Below are positions 7,391 to 14,284 of a DNA stretch of 14,284 bases, in pieces. The position numbers were made by a program, and so were the translations under genes. The stretch's first letter is position 1, and every line of letters starts with the position of its first letter. The notes beneath the pieces were generated by a model, which had not been told where the DNA came from, searched no databases, and saw only the letters and a list, made by a program, of their open reading frames with translations. This DNA comes from Ramlibacter sp. (GTDB lineage: Bacteria; Pseudomonadota; Gammaproteobacteria; Burkholderiales; Burkholderiaceae_C): positions 1 through 14,284 of the forward strand of contig JAJNBO010000013.1 in the NCBI GenBank assembly GCA_021156245.1. The letters are read 5' to 3'.

Positions 7391-8317
7391 TCACAGCCGC
7401 TGGCCGATGTGGGTGTAGCCCTCGGCGGAAGACGCCTGCGCCTTCGGGATGGCGTCGCCTTCCACCGGGGTCACCGGGAACACCGCGTTGATCTGGCCGG
7501 TGCCCGACGCGCCGAAGTACGGCGTGACGACTTCGGCCTGGCCATCGTAGTCCGACCAGCCCAGGGCGCCGAGCAGCATCGCCGTGTCGTGCATGAAGCC
7601 TTCCCCGTGTCCCTTGGCCGCGTACTCCGGGAGCATGCCGCAAAATTGCTTCCACTCGCCGGCCTGCCACATGCGCACCACTTCATGGTCCAGCGCTTCC
7701 AGGAAGGGGCTCCAGATCTTGAACGCGTACTCCGGGGCCAGCCCGTTCTGGGCGAAGCGATGCGACAGCGACCCACTTGCGAAGAACGCCACCGTGCCGT
7801 CGTAGTGGTCTTCCACCGCGCAGCGCATCGCCCATCCGAGGCGCGCGCTGTCATTGAGGTAATGCGCCTGGCAGAGCGCCGACACCGACACCACCCGGAA
7901 GTGCTGGTCGGTGTTCATATAGCGCATGGGCACAAGGGTGCCGTACTCCGGCGCCAGCGTGGTGCGCTCGTGCGCCAGCGTCTCCACGCCGTAGTCGTTG
8001 CAGACCTCCGCCAGCAACTTGCCGAGTTCCGGGTTGCCGGGAAACTCGTACGCCATGTTGCTGATGAAGTGCGGCAGCTCGTTGCTGGTGTACAGCCCCT
8101 TGAAGTGCGAGCCGCAGTTCACGTGGTAGTTGGCGTTGACCAGCCAGTGCGTGTCGAACACCACGATGGTGTCCACGCCCAGCGCGCGGCAGCGCCGGCC
8201 GATCTCGACGTGGCCGTCGATCGCGTCCTGCCGCGAGCCGTGCCGCGCGCCCGGCAACTCGCTCAGGTACATCGACGGAACGTGCGTGATCTTCGCTGCC
8301 AGCGCCAGTCTGCCCAT
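7391..8317 (-). CDS. hpaD: 3,4-dihydroxyphenylacetate 2,3-dioxygenase
   Basis: This LigB-type (type III) extradiol dioxygenase opens the ring of homoprotocatechuate to 5-carboxymethyl-2-hydroxymuconate semialdehyde. The N-terminus GRLALAAKITHVPSMYLSEL is nearly identical to E. coli HpaD/HpcB. Predicted Fe(II) ligands are H12 (ITH), H57 (FDTHW) and E239 (HGEGFMHD). ASGSLSHRF and SGTGQINAVFP are also conserved. At 308 residues it has about 25 more C-terminal residues than the E. coli enzyme as I recall it (TPVEGDAIPK onward). The ATG at 8317 follows hpaE by 2 bases, with GGGGGA inside the hpaE end as the likely ribosome-binding site. All ligands are present, so an active enzyme is expected. Confidence 0.95.
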   Translation of the reverse strand: MGRLALAAKITHVPSMYLSELPGARHGSRQDAIDGHVEIGRRCRALGVDTIVVFDTHWLVNANYHVNCGSHFKGLYTSNELPHFISNMAYEFPGNPELGKLLAEVCNDYGVETLAHERTTLAPEYGTLVPMRYMNTDQHFRVVSVSALCQAHYLNDSARLGWAMRCAVEDHYDGTVAFFASGSLSHRFAQNGLAPEYAFKIWSPFLEALDHEVVRMWQAGEWKQFCGMLPEYAAKGHGEGFMHDTAMLLGALGWSDYDGQAEVVTPYFGASGTGQINAVFPVTPVEGDAIPKAQASSAEGYTHIGQRL

Positions 8318-8319
8318 GG

Positions 8320-9777
8320 TCAGGTCCCCCAGTGCGGGATGTGATGACTACCCATCGATACCGCTATGTTCTTCGGCTCCAGGAACACCTCGTAGCTCCA
8401 CGTCCCGCCCTCGCGCCCGGTGCCGGACGCCTTGGTGCCGCCGAAGGGCTGGCGCAGGTCGCGCACGTTCTGGCTGTTCACGAAGCACATGCCGGCCTCG
8501 ATGGCCGCGGCGACGCGATGCGCGCGCCCGATGTTCTCCGTGAACACATACGAGGACAGGCCGTAGGGAATGTCGTTGGCAATGCGGATCGCGTCGGCCT
8601 CGTCCTGGAACGGGATGAGGCAGGCGACCGGGCCGAAGATCTCGTCCTGCGCGATCTTCATGCCGTTGTGCACGTCGGCGAACACCGTCGGCACGACGTA
8701 GTTGCCCTTCGTCACCCGGCCGGGCAGTGCGGGCACGTCGAGGCCCCCGCACAGCAGCGTCGCGCCTTCCTTCGTCCCCAGCTCGATGTAGCTACGTACC
8801 TTCGCCAGGTGCCCCTGCGAGATCATCGGCCCGATGATCGTCTTCTCGTCCAGCGGATCACCGACCGCGATGCGCTTCGCGCGGGCGGCGAACTTCTCCG
8901 CGAACGACGCGTAGACCGACTGCTGCACCAGGATCCGGCTGCCCGCGGTGCAGCGCTCGCCGTTGTTGGAGAAGATCATGAAGACGGCGGCGTCGAGCGC
9001 CCGATCCAGGTCCGCGTCCTCGAACACTACGAAGGGCGACTTGCCGCCCAGCTCCATGCTGAACTTCTTCAGCCCCGCTTCCTTGACGATGCGGTTGCCC
9101 GTCGCGGTGGAGCCCGTGAAGGAGATCGCGCGCACGTCCGGGTGGCGCACCAGCGGCTCGCCCGCCTGCTTGCCGTAGCCGTGCACGATGTTCAGCACGC
9201 CCGCGGGAATGCCCGCCTCCATTGCCAGCTCCCCCAGCCGCGCCGCCGTGAGGGGCGACAGTTCGCTCATCTTCAGCACCGCGGTATTGCCGAATGCCAG
9301 GCAGGGAGCCACCTTCCACGTCGCAGTCATGAAGGGCACGTTCCACGGCGACACCAGCGCGCACACCCCCACCGGGTGGAACAGCGTGTAGTTCAGGTGC
9401 GTCGGCGTCGGATAGGTGTGGCCATCCACGCGCGTGCACATCTCGGCGAAATAGTAGAAGTTGTCGGCCGCGCGCGGCACGAGCTGCTTGCCCGTTTGCG
9501 CGATGACCTGTCCCGTGTCGTCCGTTTCGGTGCGCGCGATCTCCGGCACGTTCTTCGCGATCAGGTCGCCGAGCTTGCGCACCAGCTTCGCCCTCTCCGT
9601 GGCAGGCAGGCCCGACCAGTTCGGGAACGCCGCCTTCGCCGCGGCGACCGCAGCGTCGATCTCCCTTTCACCGCCGGAGCCCACCTCCGCCAGGACCTCC
9701 TGCGTGGCCGGGTTCACCGTTTCGAAATACTCGCGGCCCGCCACGGCCTTGCCGGCGATGAGGTGGTCGATGCGCAT
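8320..9777 (-). CDS. hpaE: 5-carboxymethyl-2-hydroxymuconate semialdehyde dehydrogenase
   Basis: This NAD-dependent aldehyde dehydrogenase oxidises the ring-cleavage semialdehyde to 5-carboxymethyl-2-hydroxymuconate. The 485-residue protein has the complete ALDH active site: N146 (SPWNVP), K169 (KMSELSP), E242 (MELGGKSP) and the nucleophile C276 (NNGERCTAGSR). The coenzyme motif is FTGSTATG at 220-227, and EIFGPV lies in the C-terminal half. K-M-S-E in place of the common K-P-S-E is a minor variation. Assignment to HpaE rather than another ALDH rests on the NNGERC motif, the C-terminal region and its place between hpaG2 and hpaD. The ATG at 9777 lies one base after the hpaG2 stop codon, with only a weak AGG upstream, so reinitiation is likely. 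Confidence 0.93.
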   Translation of the reverse strand: MRIDHLIAGKAVAGREYFETVNPATQEVLAEVGSGGEREIDAAVAAAKAAFPNWSGLPATERAKLVRKLGDLIAKNVPEIARTETDDTGQVIAQTGKQLVPRAADNFYYFAEMCTRVDGHTYPTPTHLNYTLFHPVGVCALVSPWNVPFMTATWKVAPCLAFGNTAVLKMSELSPLTAARLGELAMEAGIPAGVLNIVHGYGKQAGEPLVRHPDVRAISFTGSTATGNRIVKEAGLKKFSMELGGKSPFVVFEDADLDRALDAAVFMIFSNNGERCTAGSRILVQQSVYASFAEKFAARAKRIAVGDPLDEKTIIGPMISQGHLAKVRSYIELGTKEGATLLCGGLDVPALPGRVTKGNYVVPTVFADVHNGMKIAQDEIFGPVACLIPFQDEADAIRIANDIPYGLSSYVFTENIGRAHRVAAAIEAGMCFVNSQNVRDLRQPFGGTKASGTGREGGTWSYEVFLEPKNIAVSMGSHHIPHWGT

Positions 9778-9778
9778 C

Positions 9779-10528
9779 TCAGGAGCCTATCGTGTTCATG
9801 AGAGCGCCGATGCCCTCGATCTCGGTGACCACCACGTCGCCTGGCTGGCAGTCGACCACGCCGTCCGGCGTCCCGGTGAGGATCACGTCGCCCGGGTTCA
9901 GCGTCATGAAGGACGAGAACCATTCGACGAGGAAGGGGATGTCGAAGACCATGTCCTTCGTGTTCCCCTGCTGCGTGACCTGGTCGTTGACGGTGGTCTT
10001 CAGCGCCAGCGCATGCGGGTTCGGCACGTCGGCCGCGTCGACGAACCACGGACCCAGCGGCGTCGCCGCATCGCGATTCTTGGCGCGCAGGTTCGGCCGG
10101 TACCAGTTCTCCAGGTAGTCGCGCACCACGTAGTCGTTGGCCACCGTGTAGCCGCCGACGAAGTCCAGCGCGTCCGCGCGCTTCACCTTCTTCGCCTTGC
10201 GCCCGATCACCGCCGCCAGCTCGCATTCGTAGTGCATGAACTTCACGCCGGCCGGGCGGCGCGTCACCTGCCGGTGCCCCGTCAAGGAGTGCTCGCCCTT
10301 GAGGAAGACCAGCGGCTCCTCCGGCGGCTTGAACGCCAGCTCCCTGGCATGGTCTGCATAGTTCAACCCCAGTGCGAGGATGGTCCGCGGCCGGTCGATG
10401 GGCATCAGCGGCGGCAGCCAGGTGACCTGGTCGGGCCAGACCCGCGTGCCGTCTTCCAGCAGGAGCTGGCCATCGCGGTCGGTGGCGCTGTGGACGATGC
10501 CGTTGTGGACGACGCGTGCGCGCTTCAT
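9779..10528 (-). CDS. hpaG2: HpaG2: C-terminal half of the hpaG decarboxylase/isomerase, as a separate subunit
   Basis: This FAH-fold protein (249 residues) corresponds to the second half of the bifunctional E. coli HpaG/HpcE. That enzyme decarboxylates 5-oxopent-3-ene-1,2,5-tricarboxylate and isomerises the product to 2-oxohept-3-ene-1,7-dioate. The core begins at ILALGLNYADHARELAFK (about 50-67). Metal ligands are E101 and E103 (HYECEL) and D132 (ANDY). RDYLENWYRPNLRAK and TLNPGDVILTGTPDG are strongly conserved. The ATG overlaps the hpaG1 stop as ATGA (10525-10528), and GGAGG lies just upstream, so the two subunits are translationally coupled, as expected for a complex. In E. coli both halves are one polypeptide. 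Confidence 0.9.
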   Translation of the reverse strand: MKRARVVHNGIVHSATDRDGQLLLEDGTRVWPDQVTWLPPLMPIDRPRTILALGLNYADHARELAFKPPEEPLVFLKGEHSLTGHRQVTRRPAGVKFMHYECELAAVIGRKAKKVKRADALDFVGGYTVANDYVVRDYLENWYRPNLRAKNRDAATPLGPWFVDAADVPNPHALALKTTVNDQVTQQGNTKDMVFDIPFLVEWFSSFMTLNPGDVILTGTPDGVVDCQPGDVVVTEIEGIGALMNTIGS

Positions 10529-11148
10529 GCGGCCTCCGCCACGAACAGGTTGGTCAGCGTGCCCAAGGCAGGCATCTTGACCTCCACGCGGTCGCCGGCG
10601 CGCACGCGCGGCCGGCCCACGTCGGTTCCGAGCATCAGCATGTCGCCGGGGGCGAGGGTCATGAATTCGCTGACGTCCGCCAGCAGCTGGTCCGCGGGTC
10701 GCACCATCTGCGAGAAGCGGACGGTCTGCTTCAGCTCGCCGTTGACCCGCACTTCGACCTTGAAGACGGCCGGGTCGCCGGCTTCGTTGCGCGCGCGGAT
10801 GCGGTCGCCGATGCCGAGGAAGCCGTCGAGCGCGTTGTACTTCACCGGCGGGCGGTAGAAGCTGTCATGCGGGATGGAGACATCGTTCATCAGCACGAAG
10901 CCTTCGATCTCGGTGGCCGATCGCATGACGATGGCCACCGTGGCGCCGACTTCCACCTCGGCAACGTGCGCGGGGACGGCAATGGTGCCGCCGTTCTCCG
11001 TCCACGTGTTGGCCGGCTTCACGTACAGCACCGGCGCCTGCGGCGGCGCCTTGTATGGCGCTTCGTTCATCTGCGCACCCAGGGCATCGAGCTCGCCGCG
11101 GAAATTCATCCGCGTGCCGTAGACCGTGCCGCGCTTCATGACGCTCAT
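10525..11148 (-). CDS. hpaG1: HpaG1: N-terminal half of the hpaG decarboxylase/isomerase, as a separate subunit
   Basis: The 207-residue FAH-fold protein matches the N-terminal half of E. coli HpaG: GTVYGTRMNFRGELDAL, then YKAPPQAPVLYVKPANTW, and later NDVSIPHDSFYRPPVK. I choose the ATG at 11148 (MSVMKRGTVYG) because it overlaps the hpaR stop codon as ATGA (11145-11148). An internal ATG at 11139 is the alternative. The open frame extends further upstream, but that part is antisense-like read-through of hpaR in another frame. The acidic metal-binding residues seen in HpaG2 (E-x-E) are replaced here by AEVEVG, and the division of labour between the subunits cannot be read from sequence. Partner of HpaG2. 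Confidence 0.88.
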   Translation of the reverse strand: MSVMKRGTVYGTRMNFRGELDALGAQMNEAPYKAPPQAPVLYVKPANTWTENGGTIAVPAHVAEVEVGATVAIVMRSATEIEGFVLMNDVSIPHDSFYRPPVKYNALDGFLGIGDRIRARNEAGDPAVFKVEVRVNGELKQTVRFSQMVRPADQLLADVSEFMTLAPGDMLMLGTDVGRPRVRAGDRVEVKMPALGTLTNLFVAEAA

Positions 11149-11588
11149 GGCTGTTCCAGTGTGATCAGTTGGTCCAGCAGCTCGTAGAGCTGCGCGAGTT
11201 TCTGCTTGCCCAGCGACTGTTCGAGCCACTGGTAATGGCTCTCGACGGTGTACGACAGCCGCTCGACCATCTTGCGGCCCTTGGCGGTGGCCTCGACCAC
11301 CGTGCGGCGCTGATCGGCCGGGTCGCGCGTGCGGCGCACCAGGCCGTCGCGCTCCATGCGCGCCAGCACGCCGGTCAGGCTGGGGCCCAGGATGTAGGCC
11401 TCGCGCGCGACGCGGCCGATTTCGACCGTCCCATGTTCGCCCAGCACGCGCAGCACGCGCCACTGCTGGTCCGACAGTCCGTGCTCCCGCAGGCTGGGCC
11501 GGGTGTGCGCCAGCACCGACTCGCGCGCCTGCAGCAACAGGCGCGGCAGGTTGCGGTGGCTGAAAGTCGTGCTGACGGCGGCAGGCAT
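11145..11588 (-). CDS. hpaR: HpaR, MarR-family repressor of the homoprotocatechuate operon
   Basis: From the ATG at 11588 the protein has 147 residues, like E. coli HpaR. Similarity begins at LPRLLLQARESVL and continues through LSDQQWRVLRVL. The MarR winged helix has recognition helix YILGPSLTGVLARMERDGLV and wing RTRDPADQRRT. In E. coli the protein represses the hpa genes, and 4-hydroxyphenylacetate or homoprotocatechuate releases it. The frame is open to 11681, with an in-frame ATG at 11618. That ATG is inside the palindrome and the predicted -10 box, so it should not be transcribed. No strong Shine-Dalgarno precedes 11588. hpaR is first in the operon and overlaps hpaG1 by 4 bases, so it is probably autoregulated with the whole operon. 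Confidence 0.88.
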   Translation of the reverse strand: MPAAVSTTFSHRNLPRLLLQARESVLAHTRPSLREHGLSDQQWRVLRVLGEHGTVEIGRVAREAYILGPSLTGVLARMERDGLVRRTRDPADQRRTVVEATAKGRKMVERLSYTVESHYQWLEQSLGKQKLAQLYELLDQLITLEQP

Positions 11589-11609
11589 CGGCGGCGGGTG
11601 CGAATCGAT

Positions 11610-11625
11610 ATTTAACATGTTAAAT
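11610..11625. promoter_or_regulatory. Probable HpaR operator (16-bp perfect palindrome)
   Basis: ATTTAACATGTTAAAT is a perfect 16-bp palindrome and a rare AT-rich patch in this GC-rich window. It lies 21 bases upstream of the hpaR start and covers the predicted -10 box. Size, symmetry and position fit a MarR-family dimer site that blocks RNA polymerase. Binding by HpaR is inferred. Confidence 0.75.
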
Positions 11626-11644
11626 GTTTCGCGCGCGGGGTCAA
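11617..11644 (-). promoter_or_regulatory. Predicted promoter of the hpaR operon
   Basis: On the minus strand TTGACC (11644-11639) is followed after 16 bases by TAACAT (11622-11617). Five of six -35 and four of six -10 positions match sigma-70 consensus. Transcription would start near 11610 and leave a leader of about 22 bases before the hpaR ATG at 11588. The -10 box lies inside the palindromic operator, which supports direct repression. Confidence 0.55.
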
Positions 11645-11663
11645 GCGGGAGGTTACCCCGCGC
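11633..11663. other. 9-bp inverted repeat between hpaR and radA
   Basis: GCGCGGGGT (11633-11641) and ACCCCGCGC (11655-11663) are perfect inverted repeats 13 bases apart. The left arm overlaps the predicted -35 box of hpaR, and the right arm is upstream of the radA -10 candidate. No T-run follows. It could be a second regulator site or an mRNA hairpin; no function is assigned. Confidence 0.4.
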
Positions 11664-11691
11664 CGAACTCTGCCGTGCCACGCTGCAGCCC

Positions 11692-11697
11692 TACACT
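11692..11697 (+). promoter_or_regulatory. Possible radA -10 box, implying a leaderless mRNA
   Basis: TACACT ends 6 bases before the radA ATG, and there is no purine-rich Shine-Dalgarno between them. If used, transcription would begin at or next to the A of the start codon. No good -35 is visible at 16-18 bases, so this is tentative. Confidence 0.35.
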
Positions 11698-11703
11698 TGC
11701 CGC

Positions 11704-13080
<1,377 letters not shown>

Positions 13081-13089
13081 ACCCTCTGG

Positions 13090-13095
13090 GACAAT
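13090..13095 (+). promoter_or_regulatory. Possible -10 box of the small membrane protein gene
   Basis: GACAAT matches sigma-70 -10 consensus at four of six positions and ends 7 bases before the ATG at 13103, with no Shine-Dalgarno in between. This is the same geometry as at radA and would give a leaderless transcript. No -35 is recognisable. The gene could instead be read through from radA, 22 bases away. Confidence 0.3.
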
Positions 13096-13102
13096 CGGGC
13101 CC

Positions 13103-13525
13103 ATGAACCTGCAGAAGATCTTCCTGCCCATCCTGGGCGTGGCCGTCGTGGCCGTGGCGTGGCGGTCCGCCGGCTGGGCGGGCGTGGCCATGGCGGTCGG
13201 CGGCATCGTGATGTGGATGCTGCTGCACTTCACCCGCATGATGAAGGTGCTGCAGCGCGCCTCGAACCGGCCGGTCGGCTACGTGGACAGCGCGGTGATG
13301 CTCAACGCCAAGCTGCGGCCCAAGGTCAACCTGCTGCACGTGGTGGCGATGACGCGCGCGCTGGGCGAGCAACTGAGCCCCAAGGACGAACAGCCGGAGG
13401 TCTATCGCTGGACCGACGGCAGCCAGTCGCACGTCACCTGCACCTTCCTGCACGGCAAGCTGGTGAAATGGGAGCTGGCCCGCCCGCAGGCGGCTGCGGG
13501 CGAGGGCGCGCAGCCCACCCCGTAA
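13103..13525 (+). CDS. Small predicted inner-membrane protein, function unknown
   Basis: The 140-residue protein does not belong to a family I can name. Residues 4-20 (QKIFLPILGVAVVAVAW) and about 23-42 (AGWAGVAMAVGGIVMWMLLHF) are two predicted membrane helices in a hairpin. A soluble part of about 95 residues follows. It contains GYVDSAVMLNAKLRPKVNLL and a hydrophilic stretch, YRWTDGSQSHVTCTFLHGKLVKWEL, that suggests a small beta-rich domain. The tail is Ala/Gln/Pro-rich. The ATG at 13103 directly precedes the first helix. The gene lies 22 bases after radA, and its stop codon overlaps the TAAAAT box assigned to ilvE, so the three genes may be partly co-transcribed. Nothing links it functionally to either neighbour. 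Confidence 0.75.
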   Translation: MNLQKIFLPILGVAVVAVAWRSAGWAGVAMAVGGIVMWMLLHFTRMMKVLQRASNRPVGYVDSAVMLNAKLRPKVNLLHVVAMTRALGEQLSPKDEQPEVYRWTDGSQSHVTCTFLHGKLVKWELARPQAAAGEGAQPTP

Positions 13526-13558
13526 AATGGCCGGTTCCGCGAATTCCACCCCTAAGGA
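13523..13558 (+). promoter_or_regulatory. ilvE -10 box and ribosome-binding site
   Basis: TAAAAT (13523-13528) matches the -10 consensus at five of six positions and shares its first three bases with the preceding stop codon. A start near 13535 would give a leader of about 30 bases. AAGGA (13554-13558) lies seven bases before the ATG. The -35 side is GC-rich and unconvincing. Confidence 0.5.
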
Positions 13559-13565
13559 CACCCCC

Positions 13566-14284
13566 ATGAGCGTAGTACCCTCGATGGCCGACCGTGACGG
13601 CAAGATCTGGATGGACGGGGAGCTGGTCGACTGGCGCGACGCCAAGATCCACGTGCTCACCCACACGCTGCACTACGGTTGCGGCGCGTTCGAGGGCGTC
13701 CGTGCATACAACACGGTCAACGGCACTGCCATCTTCCGCCTCCAGGAGCACACCGACCGCCTGTTCAACAGCGCCAAGATCCTGCGCATGGAACTGCCCT
13801 TTTCGAAGGAGCAGGTCAACGAGGCGCAGAAGCAGGTGGTGAAGGCGAACAAGCTGGAGTCCTGCTACATCCGTCCGCTCACGTGGATCGGCTCGCAGAA
13901 GCTGGGGGTCAGCCCGCGCGGCAACCAGATCCACCTGATGGTGGCGGCCTGGGCCTGGGGCGCCTACCTGGGCGAGGAAGGCATGCAGCGCGGCATCCGC
14001 GTCAAGACCTCCAGCTACACCCGCCACCACGTCAACATCACGATGACGCAGGCCAAGGCGGTCAGCAACTACAGCAACTCGATCCTGGCCAACATGGAAG
14101 CGCTGGACGACGGCTACGACGAGGCGCTGCTGCTGGACGCGTCCGGCTTCGTCTCCGAAGGCGCCGGCGAGAACGTGTTCGTGGTCAAGGACGGCGTCGT
14201 GTACACGCCGGACCTGTCGGCCGGTGCGCTGAACGGCATCACCCGCAACACCACCATGCACATCTGCAAGGACCTCGGCATCGA
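13566..14284 (+). CDS. ilvE: Branched-chain amino-acid aminotransferase, 3' end beyond the window
   Basis: This fold-type IV PLP enzyme transfers the amino group between glutamate and the 2-oxo-acids of leucine, isoleucine and valine. The visible 239 codons start with MSVVPSMADRDGKIWMDGEL and contain THTLHYGCGAFEGVRAY and the PLP lysine K164 in TQAKAVSNY. SEGAGENVFVV and LNGITRNT follow, both family signatures. The usual length is about 305 residues, so roughly 65 are missing beyond base 14284. The ATG at 13566 has AAGGA seven bases upstream and a -10-like TAAAAT before it, so the gene likely has its own promoter. Branched-chain specificity, rather than D-amino-acid or aminodeoxychorismate chemistry, rests on the HYGCGAFEG and AKAVSNYSNS blocks and is well supported. 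Confidence 0.93.
   Translation, partial: MSVVPSMADRDGKIWMDGELVDWRDAKIHVLTHTLHYGCGAFEGVRAYNTVNGTAIFRLQEHTDRLFNSAKILRMELPFSKEQVNEAQKQVVKANKLESCYIRPLTWIGSQKLGVSPRGNQIHLMVAAWAWGAYLGEEGMQRGIRVKTSSYTRHHVNITMTQAKAVSNYSNSILANMEALDDGYDEALLLDASGFVSEGAGENVFVVKDGVVYTPDLSAGALNGITRNTTMHICKDLGI

Noticed and set aside
8332..9801. 489-codon plus-strand open frame opposite hpaE
   Set aside because: The minus strand encodes a complete aldehyde dehydrogenase with all catalytic residues; the plus frame is Arg/His-rich with no motifs.
11589..11681. N-terminal extension of HpaR up to 11681
   Set aside because: It would begin upstream of the predicted promoter and translate the operator; HpaR similarity begins after the ATG at 11588.

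Overview
The window looks like a high-GC Burkholderiales chromosome, most likely Comamonadaceae (Ramlibacter/Variovorax-like). I infer this from the protein sequences, the base composition and the housekeeping neighbours. It carries 15 protein genes, two of them cut by the window edges. I saw no tRNA, rRNA, CRISPR array, transposase or integrase. No gene-free stretch exceeds about 120 bases.

Left flank (1-3259): a truncated EamA-type transporter gene overlaps the end of lplT (lysophospholipid transporter), both on the minus strand. They diverge from alr (alanine racemase, plus strand) across a 117-base intergenic region.

Centre (3339-11588, minus strand): a homoprotocatechuate (3,4-dihydroxyphenylacetate) meta-cleavage operon reading hpaR, hpaG1, hpaG2, hpaE, hpaD, hpaF, hpaI. 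It continues with an adducin-like class II aldolase, a ketopantoate-reductase-family oxidoreductase and a second EamA transporter. HpaD opens the ring, HpaE oxidises the semialdehyde, HpaF isomerises, HpaG1/G2 decarboxylates, and HpaI splits the final hydroxy-oxo-acid to pyruvate and succinic semialdehyde. The hydratase gene hpaH, needed between the HpaG and HpaI steps, is missing: only 22 bases separate hpaF and hpaI. The hydroxylase (hpaBC) and uptake genes are not in the window either. Gene junctions are tight (two ATGA overlaps and gaps of 1-31 bases) from hpaR to the reductase. An 85-base gap with a hairpin-rich repeat-like element precedes the transporter. A 16-bp perfect palindrome over the predicted -10 box of hpaR is the likely HpaR operator.

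Right flank (11704-14284, plus strand): radA, a small predicted membrane protein gene and the start of ilvE (branched-chain aminotransferase). radA and the small gene have -10-like hexamers 6-7 bases before their ATG and no Shine-Dalgarno, so they may be leaderless.

The pathway is known. The parts that merit a second look are the missing hydratase, the three-gene extension of unknown role, the operator region, and the apparent placement of the catabolic block between the housekeeping genes alr and radA.
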